From the NCBI RefSeq assembly GCF_012276695.1, contig NZ_CP038852.1, positions 868,001 to 932,000 of the forward strand: a stretch of DNA of 64,000 nt, written 5' to 3'. The position numbers and the translations under genes are program-made. Numbering within the stretch: the stretch's first letter is position 1; every line of letters begins with the position of its first letter. A model generated the notes under the pieces. It was not told the DNA's origin. It saw nothing but the letters and a program-made list of their open reading frames with translations, and did no database searches. This document shows positions 8,612 to 16,905 of this stretch, piece by piece. Origin of the DNA: Candidatus Pelagibacter giovannonii (lineage in GTDB: Bacteria > Pseudomonadota > Alphaproteobacteria > Pelagibacterales > Pelagibacteraceae).

Positions 8612-9220
8612 ATGTCAGAGATTTTTATTCAAACTTTTTTTCTATATTTTATCGTTATAGATCCGTTGGGGAACACCCCATTGTTTTTAAGTATTACTCA
8701 AAATATGGATACAAATAAAAAGATAAGAATAGCATTAAGTGCAACAATAATAGCTTCAATCATATTGCTGTTTTTTGCATTACTTGGAAGTTCATTACTA
8801 AGTTATTTAAATATTTCTTATCCAGCATTCACAATTGGTGGAGGAATAATTTTATTAATTATTGCAATAGAAATGTTGTTTGACAAGCGTCAACAAAGAA
8901 AAGAAGAAGATATAGATCTTAATTCAGATAACGTTAGTGTTTTTCCTTTAGCAACACCTATTATTGCAGGGCCAGCCGCAATCACTTCTGTAATAGTTTC
9001 TGTCTCAGATATTGGAACTAATTTTACCAATCAGACTGCAGGAATGATTGCACTAGTATCTGTTTTATTTTTAACTTTTATAATTTTTTTTATAGCTTCA
9101 AAATTTTCTAAAATAATAAATAAAAAAATAATTGGAGTTATTTCAAGGGTGGTAGCTATTATTCTTGTTGGATTAAGTGTTCAATATATTTTAGATGGTA
9201 TCAAAACCTTTTTAGTTTAA
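8612..9220 (+). CDS. MarC family integral membrane protein
   Basis: A 202-residue polytopic membrane protein with about six hydrophobic helices. It has the MarC signatures 'FIVIDPLGNTPLFLSIT' near the N-terminus and 'VFPLATPIIAGPAAITSVIV' in the middle, with the second half repeating the first. The family (also YhgN/YchE) was once linked to multiple antibiotic resistance, but that link has not held; the transported substrate is unknown. Its last four bases overlap the 3' end of the convergent photolyase-like gene. Confidence 0.93.
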   Translation: MSEIFIQTFFLYFIVIDPLGNTPLFLSITQNMDTNKKIRIALSATIIASIILLFFALLGSSLLSYLNISYPAFTIGGGIILLIIAIEMLFDKRQQRKEEDIDLNSDNVSVFPLATPIIAGPAAITSVIVSVSDIGTNFTNQTAGMIALVSVLFLTFIIFFIASKFSKIINKKIIGVISRVVAIILVGLSVQYILDGIKTFLV

Positions 9221-10359
9221 TTAAAATTAGCAATAATTTTTGGAATATAATTTTTAAAATTAAAAAACCCCTTATTGCAATATTGCCAAGAAAACTGATC
9301 TAACTTTCTATATAAAAATTTAATATTTTTTAATTGATTATTTTGAATAAAATCTAAGTTTTCGCCAACAGTTGGATAAATTGCATAAACATCCTCAGTA
9401 ATATTTTTTAAATTATTAATGTTAACAGTTTCACAATTAATTGATTTTTCTTCTATTCTTATTTTTTGATCTTCTAAAAGATTAGCTTTAAATTTCAACA
9501 CTTTTTCACTTAATTTGATAGTTCTATTTGTATCATTTGAGACTAGCAAAATTTTTTTAAATTTATGTTCTTTAAAATCAGAAAATTCAAATGTCATATT
9601 ATTTTCAAATATTAATAAAGTTTTATCTTCATAAATCTCAGAATTTTCAAAGCTCTTATTGGTAACAGAATATATTTTATCACTGGATATAGGATTTGCA
9701 TTTTCATTAAGTTTTATGTTTTTAAATCTATTGTTTGTAAATTTATTAATATTCCATTCACTCGCGAGGTAATGTTTGCCTTTAGTTTGAATTCCAGCTA
9801 CCCATCTCCAACCAAGAGTGTTTGATGCAGCATCACCATCGTAAAGATGTTGCATAAAAAATTCAGCTCCCAATTGCCATGGTAATTCTAGAGTGAATAT
9901 CCAAATACTAGCAAACCACATTCTTGTGTGGTTATGAAGATAGTTATTTTCTTTAAGTTCAATTACCCATTGATTAAAACAATCTATATTTGTCTTTCCT
10001 TCAATTGCATCCAAATAACTTTGATTGTTTTTAAATTCATCTTTAACTTTACCTAATTCTACTAAGTAATCTGACCAAACATTAGGTCTTAATTCTAGCC
10101 AACCTTTCCAATAAACTCGCCACATTACCTCCTGAATAAATTTTTCATTTTTTACAAATGAAAACTTTTTAAGGGATTTATCAATTACCTCTAATTCATT
10201 AATTATTCCGTGAGTTATATAGGGAGATAAACAAGAAATATTAGATCTATTATCAGGTCCAAAATCAAAATTTCTTAGTTTTGAATAATCTGTAAGATTT
10301 TGTTCTATAAAATTATTTAATTGATCAACGGCTTTAGCCCTTGAAGCTCCAAATATCAT
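9217..10359 (-). CDS. Photolyase-type FAD-binding domain protein with C-terminal extra domain
   Basis: A 380-residue protein. Residues about 1-215 form the helical FAD-binding domain seen at the C-terminus of photolyases: 'SNISCLSPYITHG' (39-51), 'FIQEVMWRVYWKGW' (74-87), 'YLHNHTRMWFASIW' (140-153) and 'DGDAASNTLGWRWVAG' (174-189), ending 'NINKFTNNRF'. There is no alpha/beta antenna domain before it. Instead about 165 residues follow that look alpha/beta: 'KTLLIFENNM', 'KKILLVSND', 'VYAIYPTVGENLDFI' and a closing 'GFFNFKNYIPKII'. This is a swapped order compared with a normal photolyase. Likely DNA photorepair or a light sensor. I recall similar two-part proteins from other alphaproteobacteria, but assign no symbol. 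Confidence 0.85.
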   Translation of the reverse strand: MIFGASRAKAVDQLNNFIEQNLTDYSKLRNFDFGPDNRSNISCLSPYITHGIINELEVIDKSLKKFSFVKNEKFIQEVMWRVYWKGWLELRPNVWSDYLVELGKVKDEFKNNQSYLDAIEGKTNIDCFNQWVIELKENNYLHNHTRMWFASIWIFTLELPWQLGAEFFMQHLYDGDAASNTLGWRWVAGIQTKGKHYLASEWNINKFTNNRFKNIKLNENANPISSDKIYSVTNKSFENSEIYEDKTLLIFENNMTFEFSDFKEHKFKKILLVSNDTNRTIKLSEKVLKFKANLLEDQKIRIEEKSINCETVNINNLKNITEDVYAIYPTVGENLDFIQNNQLKNIKFLYRKLDQFSWQYCNKGFFNFKNYIPKIIANFN

Positions 10360-10365
10360 ATTAAA

Positions 10366-10746
10366 CTATTTAGATTTTCTTTTCTTTAGACCTAATTTAT
10401 CACTGTGTCTTAATCTAAGAATAACTATTGCAGATGCAATTAGAACTATGGCTATAGCTTCATAGACTAATGCTGATGGATCCATTTCTTTTCCTTGTAG
10501 TATAATAAATCGTGCAAGAGCCGTGATGGCAATTAAAAGAGGCAAAGTTATACTGATCGATTGCTGGTTCCAAAAAACACGAACCATTGCTAAGACTTCT
10601 AAATAAAGAAACATCAAAAGTAAATCTGCCAACATTACAGATTGATTTAGAAACATATTATTAATTTCCATACCAACAGCAATTACAGTGCTTACTAAAA
10701 TAATGCACATTAGTGCTAGCTGTAAATTTTTTGCTATTTTATCCAT
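10366..10746 (-). CDS. PsiE-like (phosphate-starvation-inducible) membrane protein
   Basis: A 126-residue membrane protein with four hydrophobic helices (about residues 8-28, 36-58, 68-84 and 92-112) and a basic C-terminal tail. The patterns 'LLLMFLYLEVLAMV', 'PLLIAITALARFIILQGKEMDP' and 'AIAIVLIASAIVILRLR' match the PsiE family. Function is unknown; in E. coli the gene belongs to the Pho regulon. The ATG overlaps the stop of the upstream minus-strand membrane gene by one base. Confidence 0.85.
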   Translation of the reverse strand: MDKIAKNLQLALMCIILVSTVIAVGMEINNMFLNQSVMLADLLLMFLYLEVLAMVRVFWNQQSISITLPLLIAITALARFIILQGKEMDPSALVYEAIAIVLIASAIVILRLRHSDKLGLKKRKSK

Positions 10747-11204
10747 TACTTATCTTTACTAAATGGTAGCCATTTTTCAAACACTGATTTTGATGGACCA
10801 TCATATGGAATTGAATAAGAGCTAGGGTTAGGACTTGTTAAAATTTCTATTCCCTTAGAAAATACAAAGATAAATACAATGACAAATACAATAACCATGA
10901 TTTTAAAAGGATCAAAGTTTTTGGTTTTGAAAACACTACCAGATTGTGCCTCTGCTTTATGAAAATGCTTGAATGTCATGTAGACAGCAAAAATAAGTCC
11001 AACGTGTGCTATGTAAAGACCAGCCCAACCAAAGGCAAAAGACGTATAAGAAAAAATATATAAACTAAAAACAGTTGTCCAAACGAAGCTTAGAACTAAT
11101 AAAATTTGTAATCTCACAGATCTTGGCAAAGATCTTAGGTCGTTTTTACTGTCATCAAATAAAATATTTGCTGCATCTATCATCCAATTTTTTAGTGCTT
11201 CCAT
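10746..11204 (-). CDS. Hypothetical membrane protein
   Basis: A 152-residue protein not matched to a family I can name. It has about three hydrophobic helices (roughly residues 32-52, 56-80 and 100-120), a soluble N-terminus with 'DDSKNDLRSLPRSVRLQ' and a C-terminal tail 'SSYSIPYDGPSKSVFEKWLPF' that probably lies outside or in the cytosol. It overlaps the PsiE-like gene by one base, so the two are probably made together. Nothing in it suggests catalysis. Confidence 0.6.
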   Translation of the reverse strand: MEALKNWMIDAANILFDDSKNDLRSLPRSVRLQILLVLSFVWTTVFSLYIFSYTSFAFGWAGLYIAHVGLIFAVYMTFKHFHKAEAQSGSVFKTKNFDPFKIMVIVFVIVFIFVFSKGIEILTSPNPSSYSIPYDGPSKSVFEKWLPFSKDK

Positions 11205-11236
11205 ATAACCAGAATAGATATTTATACGTTAAAGGC

Positions 11237-11255
11237 AAAGGATAAAGTGTCCTTT
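11237..11255 (-). terminator. Weak hairpin after the FrnE-like gene
   Basis: An inverted repeat AAAGGA / TCCTTT with a 7-base loop lies between the end of the FrnE-like gene and the start of the next minus-strand gene. The stem is short and no strong T run follows on the minus strand, so it may only modulate read-through. Confidence 0.3.
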
Positions 11256-11260
11256 AATTT

Positions 11261-11878
11261 TTAGCTTAAATTGGACTTTATTGCACTTTCTAAATTTGTA
11301 GAGCTTTGGGCGCCTGAAATAAAATCTGTTCCTATTTCAAAGAAAGGCACTCCATTAACTTTTTTTTCTCTTGCAACTGAAATGTATGAATTAACTTCTT
11401 CAATATTTTTTAAATTAAAAAAATCATTAATTACATCTGCATTAATATTAAATTCTTTTCCAATATTAATTAAGATTTCTTTATCTCCAATATCAAGACC
11501 TTCAATAAAATATGATTGATATATTTTTTCTTTAATTTCGTTGTGCACATTAGATTGCTCAGCTAATTTTATTAATAAGTGAGAAAATACTGTATTGGGT
11601 GTTTTCTTTATCTTATCTAAATTAAAATTAAGATCTTCCTTTTTAGCTTCATTGGTCATTTGATTGTACATTGGTTGAGCAAACTCTTTTCCACCAAACT
11701 TTATTTCTAAGTACTTGCTTCTTTCAATTCCTTCTTTGGGCATGTCAGGATTTAATTGAAATGGGACGTGTTCTATCTCAAACCTAGTTTCTGGAAAGTT
11801 TTTTAATGCATTATTTAATCTTGCTTGACCAATAAAACACCACCCACAAATTGTGTCAGCAAATATTTTTATTTTCAT
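11261..11878 (-). CDS. DsbA family oxidoreductase, FrnE-like
   Basis: A 205-residue thioredoxin-fold protein with the redox pair C11-G-W-C14 in 'FADTICGWCFIGQ', a feature of FrnE/polyketide-type DsbA proteins and of HCCA isomerase relatives. The helical insert (about 55-150) and the late cis-Pro segment 'KVNGVPFFEIG' are as expected, followed by 'ISGAQ'. There is no signal peptide, so it acts in the cytosol, probably as a disulfide isomerase or in an oxidative-stress role. It starts four bases after the argG stop, so these share a transcript. Confidence 0.9.
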   Translation of the reverse strand: MKIKIFADTICGWCFIGQARLNNALKNFPETRFEIEHVPFQLNPDMPKEGIERSKYLEIKFGGKEFAQPMYNQMTNEAKKEDLNFNLDKIKKTPNTVFSHLLIKLAEQSNVHNEIKEKIYQSYFIEGLDIGDKEILINIGKEFNINADVINDFFNLKNIEEVNSYISVAREKKVNGVPFFEIGTDFISGAQSSTNLESAIKSNLS

Positions 11879-11882
11879 TAAC

Positions 11883-13070
11883 TTATGAACGAAGCTTTTG
11901 TTTATGAAAGTTAATAAATCGTTCTACATTTGATTTATTAAAAGTTTTATTTTCTTCAAAAGAAACTTTTTTCATTGAGTAAGCACTACTTTTTGTCTGT
12001 CTAGACATTATGGTGATATTACCTTTGTATAATTTTAACTTAACAGATCCATTTACTTTATTCTTTTTAAGATCGACAATTTTTTGAAGTTTAAATCTTG
12101 CTTTTGAGTACCAATAACCATTGTAAATAAGTTCAGCATACTTGGGCATAATCTCATCTTTTTTATGCATAGTTTCTTTATCTAAAGTAACAGATTCAAT
12201 TGCTCTATGAGCAGACATTAATAGTGTTCCCCCAGGTGTTTCATAAACACCTCTAGATTTAATCCCAATAAATCTATTCTCAACTAGATCAACTCTACCT
12301 ATTCCATTTTTACCAGCAACATCGTTAAGTTTTTCTAATAAATTTCCAGGTGATAATTTTTTACCATTAACCGTTATTGGGTCTCCATTTTTAAATCCTA
12401 TAGTTACAAATGAAGCTTTGTTAGGTGCTTTTTCAGGAGACACTGTTCTTTGAAAAAGAAATTCAGGGGCTGAATTTTTTGGGTTTTCTAAAACCTTACC
12501 CTCAGTTGATGTGTGATATAAATTATCATCAATAGAAAAAGGAGGGGCACCTTTTTTATCCATCGGAATTGGAATATTATTTTTTTTTGCATATTTAATT
12601 AAATCTGTTCTAGAGTTTAATTTCCATATTCTCCATGGCGCAATAATTTTAACTTTTGGACCGAAGTAATGATAGCCTAATTCAAATCTTACCTGATCAT
12701 TCCCTTTGCCAGTTGACCCATGTGAAACGGCATAAGCTCCAAATTTTTTAGCAGCAGCAATTTGGCGTTTTGCAATTAAAGGACGTGCAATTGAAGTGCC
12801 CAATAGATAAACCCCTTCATAAATTGCATGCCCTCTAAGCATTGGAAAAACATAATCTTTTACAAAAATATCTTTTAAATTTTCAATAATAATATTTTTA
12901 ACACCTAGTCTTTTGGCATTTTTTATAATTTTTTTTCTATTAATTTCTTGCCCAACATCAGCAGTATAACAAATAACTTCCGCATCATAATTTTCCTGAA
13001 GCCATTTTAAAATAATAGAAGTGTCTAGTCCGCCAGAATAAGCAAGTACAATCTTTCTTTTAGATTTCAT
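11883..13070 (-). CDS. argG: Argininosuccinate synthase
   Basis: A 395-residue ATP-dependent ligase that joins citrulline and aspartate in arginine biosynthesis. The PP-loop 'LAYSGGLDTSIIL' is near residues 8-20. The citrulline/aspartate site motifs follow: 'GSTGKGNDQVRFELG' in the middle and 'GIGRVDLVENRFIGIKSRG' later. Length is normal for the family. It sits between the IalB-like gene (five bases upstream) and the FrnE-like gene, without other arg genes nearby. Confidence 0.97.
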   Translation of the reverse strand: MKSKRKIVLAYSGGLDTSIILKWLQENYDAEVICYTADVGQEINRKKIIKNAKRLGVKNIIIENLKDIFVKDYVFPMLRGHAIYEGVYLLGTSIARPLIAKRQIAAAKKFGAYAVSHGSTGKGNDQVRFELGYHYFGPKVKIIAPWRIWKLNSRTDLIKYAKKNNIPIPMDKKGAPPFSIDDNLYHTSTEGKVLENPKNSAPEFLFQRTVSPEKAPNKASFVTIGFKNGDPITVNGKKLSPGNLLEKLNDVAGKNGIGRVDLVENRFIGIKSRGVYETPGGTLLMSAHRAIESVTLDKETMHKKDEIMPKYAELIYNGYWYSKARFKLQKIVDLKKNKVNGSVKLKLYKGNITIMSRQTKSSAYSMKKVSFEENKTFNKSNVERFINFHKQKLRS

Positions 13071-13074
13071 TTAC

Positions 13075-13575
13075 CTAGCTGCAATTTGCTTTTGTAGCAT
13101 TATAAGCTTTAGTGAAGCCTAGTAGAGAATAATGATCAATTGTTTGAGAACCTTTTTGGTTATAACCAGTGATCATTATTCTAGATCCTTTTTTCATTAC
13201 TTTGATCATTTTATTTTCTCGTTTATTATCAGTCATCCAGGCAAACTCCTCTTGAGCAATATCAAATTTGTATTTATTTTTTCCAGAAGTAGCAGTTATA
13301 GAATTTTTAGTATTAAATTCATAACCGGCTGTAATACTTATTTCGTTAGTAATTTTTTCTCCTGGTCTAAAAGTAATGAATAGCCTAGCATCTCGCTGGC
13401 TTTTTTTTGGGGCCTGTAAAACAGGCTTTGATTGTGCAAAACATACTTTGCTCGTGTCAGAATTTATCACATAAGTATCCCAGTCTTTATGTGTTCCCAT
13501 TTTTTTTACTTCTTCAGCATTAACCTGACTGATAAAAGTGATAACAAAAATCATGATTATAAAATTTTTAATCAT
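13075..13575 (-). CDS. Exported invasion-associated locus B (IalB)-like protein
   Basis: A periplasmic protein of about 166 residues with a signal peptide (MIKNFIIMIFVITFISQVNA). The core resembles the IalB family common in Alphaproteobacteria: 'WDTYVINSDTSKVCFAQSKP' and later 'EFAWMTDNKRENKMIKVMKKGSRIMITG', followed by 'TIDHYSLLGFTKA'. Two Cys (in 'KVCFA' and at 'ANCS') could form the conserved disulfide. The name comes from Bartonella; in free-living marine bacteria the role is unknown. I chose the ATG at 13575, which overlaps the TGA of the upstream aldo/keto reductase (ATGA); an in-frame ATG two codons earlier (13581) is also possible. Confidence 0.78.
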   Translation of the reverse strand: MIKNFIIMIFVITFISQVNAEEVKKMGTHKDWDTYVINSDTSKVCFAQSKPVLQAPKKSQRDARLFITFRPGEKITNEISITAGYEFNTKNSITATSGKNKYKFDIAQEEFAWMTDNKRENKMIKVMKKGSRIMITGYNQKGSQTIDHYSLLGFTKAYNATKANCS

Positions 13576-14609
13576 GGACATGGGTTAGGATAAATTTTTT
13601 GTATTTCATTTATTTCTTTAATTACTTCTTCATTTAAATCTATATCTATACTTTCTATATTAGTTTTCAACTGCTCCATTGTGGTTGCACCAATGATGAC
13701 TGATGTTACAAAAGGCTGAATTTCTAAAAATTTTAAAGACATTTGAGCTAGGCTCAAATTATGTTTTTTGGATATTTCGTAATATAACTCAATAGCTTTT
13801 TCAGCATTTTGATTGTTATACCTAGACCAAAAGTCACCATCTCTTTCCATTCTAGAGTTTTTTGGTAATTTTTTATTTCTATATTTTCCAGATAAATAAC
13901 CACATGCAAGAGGAGAGTAGGCAAGTAATCCTGCTTGCTCTCTAATAGACATTTCTGCAAGTCCAATCTCGTAAGTTCTATTTAATAAATTATAAGGATT
14001 TTGAACTGATAGCATTCTTGGTAAATTTTTATCTTTTGAAAGCTCTAAATATTTAGATAATCCCCACGGTGTTTCATTTGATACACCAACGTGTTTAATT
14101 TTTCCTTGATCAATGAATTTTTTTAAATTTCCTAGAATATCTTCAAACCTAGTCCATTCATTACTATCATCATGTTCATAGCCCAGCTTACCAAAAAAAT
14201 TTGTTTTTCTTTCTGGCCAATGTAATTGATACAAATCAATACAATCAGTTTTTAATCTTCTTAAACTTCCCTCAAGTGCTTCTGTAATATTCTTTTCTCC
14301 AAATTGATTTCCACCACCTCTTACATACTCTCTCATTGGGCCACAAACTTTTGAAGCTAAAATTACTTTGTCTCTATTTTTTGTTTTTTCAAACCAGTTA
14401 CCAATAATAGTCTCAGTGTGACCAAAAGTTTCTTCTCTTGGAGGAACAGAATAAATTTCTGCAGTATCCCAAAAGTTTACGCCTTGATCTAAGGCATAAT
14501 CCATCTGCTCAAAACCCTCATTTTCAGAGTTTTGTTCGCCCCAAGTCATTGTTCCAAGACAAATAGTGCTTACTTTTAAATCAGTATTTCCTAGTTTTTT
14601 ATAATTCAT
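13572..14609 (-). CDS. Aldo/keto reductase (Tas-like)
   Basis: A 345-residue NADP(H)-dependent TIM-barrel oxidoreductase of the Tas/AKR branch. The catalytic tetrad fits D48 and Y53 ('FWDTAEIYSVP'), K87 ('LASKVCG') and H130 ('YQLHWPER'). The 'LGLGTMTWGEQN'-like opening (here 'TICLGTMTWGEQNSE') is typical of Tas. The phosphate-binding C-terminal region 'SVIIGATTMEQLKTNIES' is intact. Substrate unknown. It is divergent from the Bax-inhibitor-like gene, and the 60-base gap at 14610-14669 must contain both promoters. Confidence 0.92.
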   Translation of the reverse strand: MNYKKLGNTDLKVSTICLGTMTWGEQNSENEGFEQMDYALDQGVNFWDTAEIYSVPPREETFGHTETIIGNWFEKTKNRDKVILASKVCGPMREYVRGGGNQFGEKNITEALEGSLRRLKTDCIDLYQLHWPERKTNFFGKLGYEHDDSNEWTRFEDILGNLKKFIDQGKIKHVGVSNETPWGLSKYLELSKDKNLPRMLSVQNPYNLLNRTYEIGLAEMSIREQAGLLAYSPLACGYLSGKYRNKKLPKNSRMERDGDFWSRYNNQNAEKAIELYYEISKKHNLSLAQMSLKFLEIQPFVTSVIIGATTMEQLKTNIESIDIDLNEEVIKEINEIQKIYPNPCP

Positions 14610-14669
14610 AATAATTTAACCTTATTAAGACATCTTGAAATAATAGTAAAAGGCTATTATATTAAAGAA

Positions 14670-15431
14670 ATGGAATTCAATAAACAAAATATACTAAACA
14701 AAGTTAAAGAAGCTCAACAATCAACTGTAGTAATGGATGAGGGCTTAAGAGCCTACATGTTAAAAGTCTACAACTACATGGCTTCTGGTATTTTGTTAAC
14801 AGGACTTATATCTTTAATATTTTTCAAACTATCTGTAGTAACAGATGCTAACGGATCAATTACATCATTAACAAGCTTAGGAAACACAATATTTCTTTCA
14901 GGTTTCAAATGGGTGGTAATGCTAGCTCCTCTTGGAATAGTTTTTTATATGAGTGCTAGGATTAATAAAATGTCAGCATCAGCTGCTCAAACAACATTTT
15001 GGGTTTTTGCTTCTTTAATGGGGCTATCACTATCTTCAATATTTTTAGTTTATACTGGAGCAAGCATCACTAGAGTGTTCTTTATTACCTCTATTACTTT
15101 TGGTTCAATGAGTATTTATGGTTACACAACTAAAAGAGATCTTACAAAATTAGGATCATTTTTAATGATGGGCTTAATTGGTATTATTGTTGCATCAGTT
15201 GTTAACATGTTCTTAAAATCTTCAATGATGGACTTTGTAATCTCAATTCTAGGTGTTTTAATTTTTGTAGGCCTTACTGCTTATGACACTCAAAAAATTA
15301 AAAACATGTATGTTTCAAGTGATACAGGTGAGTTGATGAGTAAAAAAGCTTTAATGGGTGCTTTAACTCTTTACCTAGACTTTATAAATTTATTTATAAT
15401 GTTGTTAAGATTATTTGGACAAAGAAGATAG
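14670..15431 (+). CDS. Bax inhibitor-1/YccA family membrane protein
   Basis: A 253-residue polytopic membrane protein with about seven helices. Family features are the N-terminal 'DEGLRAYMLKVYNYMASGILLTG', the middle 'ASITRVFFITSITFGSMSIYGY' and the conserved C-terminal part 'VGLTAYDTQKIKNMY', in which the Asp belongs to the proposed pH-sensing di-aspartyl site of BI-1 homologs, then 'GALTLYLDFINLFIMLLRLFG'. Bacterial members are related to calcium-leak channels; E. coli YccA modulates FtsH. It stands alone as a plus-strand gene between two minus-strand groups. Confidence 0.94.
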   Translation: MEFNKQNILNKVKEAQQSTVVMDEGLRAYMLKVYNYMASGILLTGLISLIFFKLSVVTDANGSITSLTSLGNTIFLSGFKWVVMLAPLGIVFYMSARINKMSASAAQTTFWVFASLMGLSLSSIFLVYTGASITRVFFITSITFGSMSIYGYTTKRDLTKLGSFLMMGLIGIIVASVVNMFLKSSMMDFVISILGVLIFVGLTAYDTQKIKNMYVSSDTGELMSKKALMGALTLYLDFINLFIMLLRLFGQRR

Positions 15432-15436
15432 TCTTT

Positions 15437-15784
15437 TTATTTCTTAAGGTTTTTCCAATTTGTATTTTTAAGTAAAATTTCTAGATCGAAAGAATTTTTT
15501 AAAACTTTACCATTAGAGTCTGTTATTAAATATTTTAGATTTTTATTGCTGGGTTTAAAATTTTTACAAATTTTATACAAAGCATTCTCTGCTGCATTTT
15601 TAAAAACACTAAAGCTAACCTGTCTGTTAGAAATATTTAAACCATAGTCCTTCCAAGATCCTTCAGAGACCATTTTTGCATAAAGGTCTAAAATAATTTT
15701 AAGTTCGTTTTTTTCAAAAAATTGTCTATCTTCTATTTGTTTGTGAGGATTATTTACGACTAGCTTTAAGTTTCTATTCATCAA
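15437..15784 (-). CDS. DUF2794 protein
   Basis: A 115-residue protein, matching the alphaproteobacterial DUF2794 pattern: 'FFEKNELKIILDLYAKMVSEGSWKDYGL', 'VSFSVFKNAAENALYKICK' and a C-terminal 'LITDSNGKVLKNSFDLEILLK'. Function unknown. There are no signal peptide or membrane segments. It overlaps the end of the yciB gene by 11 bases, implying co-translation with it. Two adjacent ATGs (15784 and 15781) are equally possible starts. Confidence 0.87.
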   Translation of the reverse strand: MMNRNLKLVVNNPHKQIEDRQFFEKNELKIILDLYAKMVSEGSWKDYGLNISNRQVSFSVFKNAAENALYKICKNFKPSNKNLKYLITDSNGKVLKNSFDLEILLKNTNWKNLKK

Positions 15785-16325
15785 GTTTGTGTTTATTAAT
15801 CAATGATATCTGAAACCCTGTAAAGATAAGCGTTATTGGCAACATTCCCCATACCTTAAAGTTAACCCAAAACTCTTCTGTTTGTGTTCTCCAGACACAT
15901 TCATTGAGGATTGCAAGACCAAAGAAAAAATACATCCATCTTTTGTTTAATAATTCCCAACCCATGTCGGTTAGAGTAATTGATTTACCCATAATTTTTT
16001 TAAGAACAGGCTCATTTGTAAAGTATTTTCCAAAATATAAAGCAAGGGCAAATAAAATATTAATGATTGTTGGTTTTACATAAAGAAAAACTGGATCATT
16101 AAAATAAATTGTTAGACCACCAAAAAATGTAATTAAGACACCACTTATTAAAGGCATCATAGGTATTTTTTTTTCAAAGAACCAAACAACTGCTAGTGCA
16201 ATTAATGTTGCAACTATAAGTGGAGGAATTGCAACTGCTAAATTCTTGTCATTATTGTAATAATAATAAAAAAATATGGCTAAAGGCCCAAAGTCTGTTG
16301 CAAATTTAAGAAAAGATTTATTCAC
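15774..16325 (-). CDS. yciB: YciB/IspZ septation-family inner membrane protein
   Basis: A 183-residue membrane protein of five hydrophobic segments. The family opening 'FATDFGPLAIFFYYYY' and the later 'KKIPMMPLISGVLITFFGGLTIYFNDPVFLYVKPTIINILFA' pattern (short pieces) followed by 'LNECVWRTQTEEFWVNFKVWG' define IspZ/YciB. It is involved in cell envelope integrity and elongation-septation interplay in other bacteria. Normal length. It diverges from hspQ with a 78-base gap. Confidence 0.95.
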   Translation of the reverse strand: MNKSFLKFATDFGPLAIFFYYYYNNDKNLAVAIPPLIVATLIALAVVWFFEKKIPMMPLISGVLITFFGGLTIYFNDPVFLYVKPTIINILFALALYFGKYFTNEPVLKKIMGKSITLTDMGWELLNKRWMYFFFGLAILNECVWRTQTEEFWVNFKVWGMLPITLIFTGFQISLINKHKLDE

Positions 16326-16403
16326 CTGAAAGATATTAACATAATAAAAAAAATATAAATGTTTTTTATTGATTTTTATTTTTAAACCCCCATATTAATA
16401 GTA

Positions 16404-16724
16404 ATGGCAATTCAAAAAGCAAAATTTTCAATAGGTGACATTGTAAAGCATAAACACTTTGAGTTTAGAGGTGTAATTTATGATGTAGATTTCGAATTTA
16501 ATAACTCTGAAGAATGGTACCAATCCATTCCAAAGAATGTTCGCCCTAGAAAAGATCAGCCTTTTTATCATCTGTTAGCTGAGAATGATGAAATCACTTA
16601 TGAAGCATATGTTTCAGAACAAAATCTATTAATGGATGATTCAGAAGATCCAATTAAACACCCTTTAATTGAAGAGATTTTTTCTGGTAAAAGAGGCTCT
16701 AGCTACTTTAAGCCCTCTAATTAG
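16404..16724 (+). CDS. hspQ: HspQ/YccV-like heat shock protein
   Basis: A 106-residue protein with the YccV-like hemimethylated-DNA-binding fold: 'FSIGDIVKHKHFEFRGVIYDVD', 'RPRKDQPFYHLLAEN' and 'YEAYVSEQNLL', then a short acidic tail. In E. coli HspQ is a small heat-shock protein that enhances Lon proteolysis, while YccV binds hemimethylated oriC DNA; either role could apply. It is monocistronic, followed by a 181-base gap with a strong inverted repeat. Confidence 0.92.
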   Translation: MAIQKAKFSIGDIVKHKHFEFRGVIYDVDFEFNNSEEWYQSIPKNVRPRKDQPFYHLLAENDEITYEAYVSEQNLLMDDSEDPIKHPLIEEIFSGKRGSSYFKPSN

Positions 16725-16788
16725 TTCTTTTTTCAAACACAATTAATTCAAATCTTCGACATATATAGTTGTTAAATATAATTATGTT

Positions 16789-16849
16789 CTGATCAAGAGT
16801 GTTAAATAACGTTTTTATCATTATTGACTCCCTCTGCATTCTTGATCAG
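16789..16849 (+). ncRNA. Hairpin of unknown role in the hspQ-ccmC gap
   Basis: Two 13-base arms, CTGATCAAGAGTG (16789-16801) and CATTCTTGATCAG (16837-16849), pair perfectly if one G-U is allowed, enclosing a 35-base loop. No T run follows immediately, so a plain terminator of hspQ is unlikely. It lies about 57 bases before the ccmC start and could be a leader structure, a protein-binding palindrome or a small RNA. The rest of 16725-16905 shows no gene. Confidence 0.4.
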
Positions 16850-16905
16850 GATGACCTTTCATAATAAAAATTAAATTATCTTTTTTTAATATATATAATT
16901 TAAAA

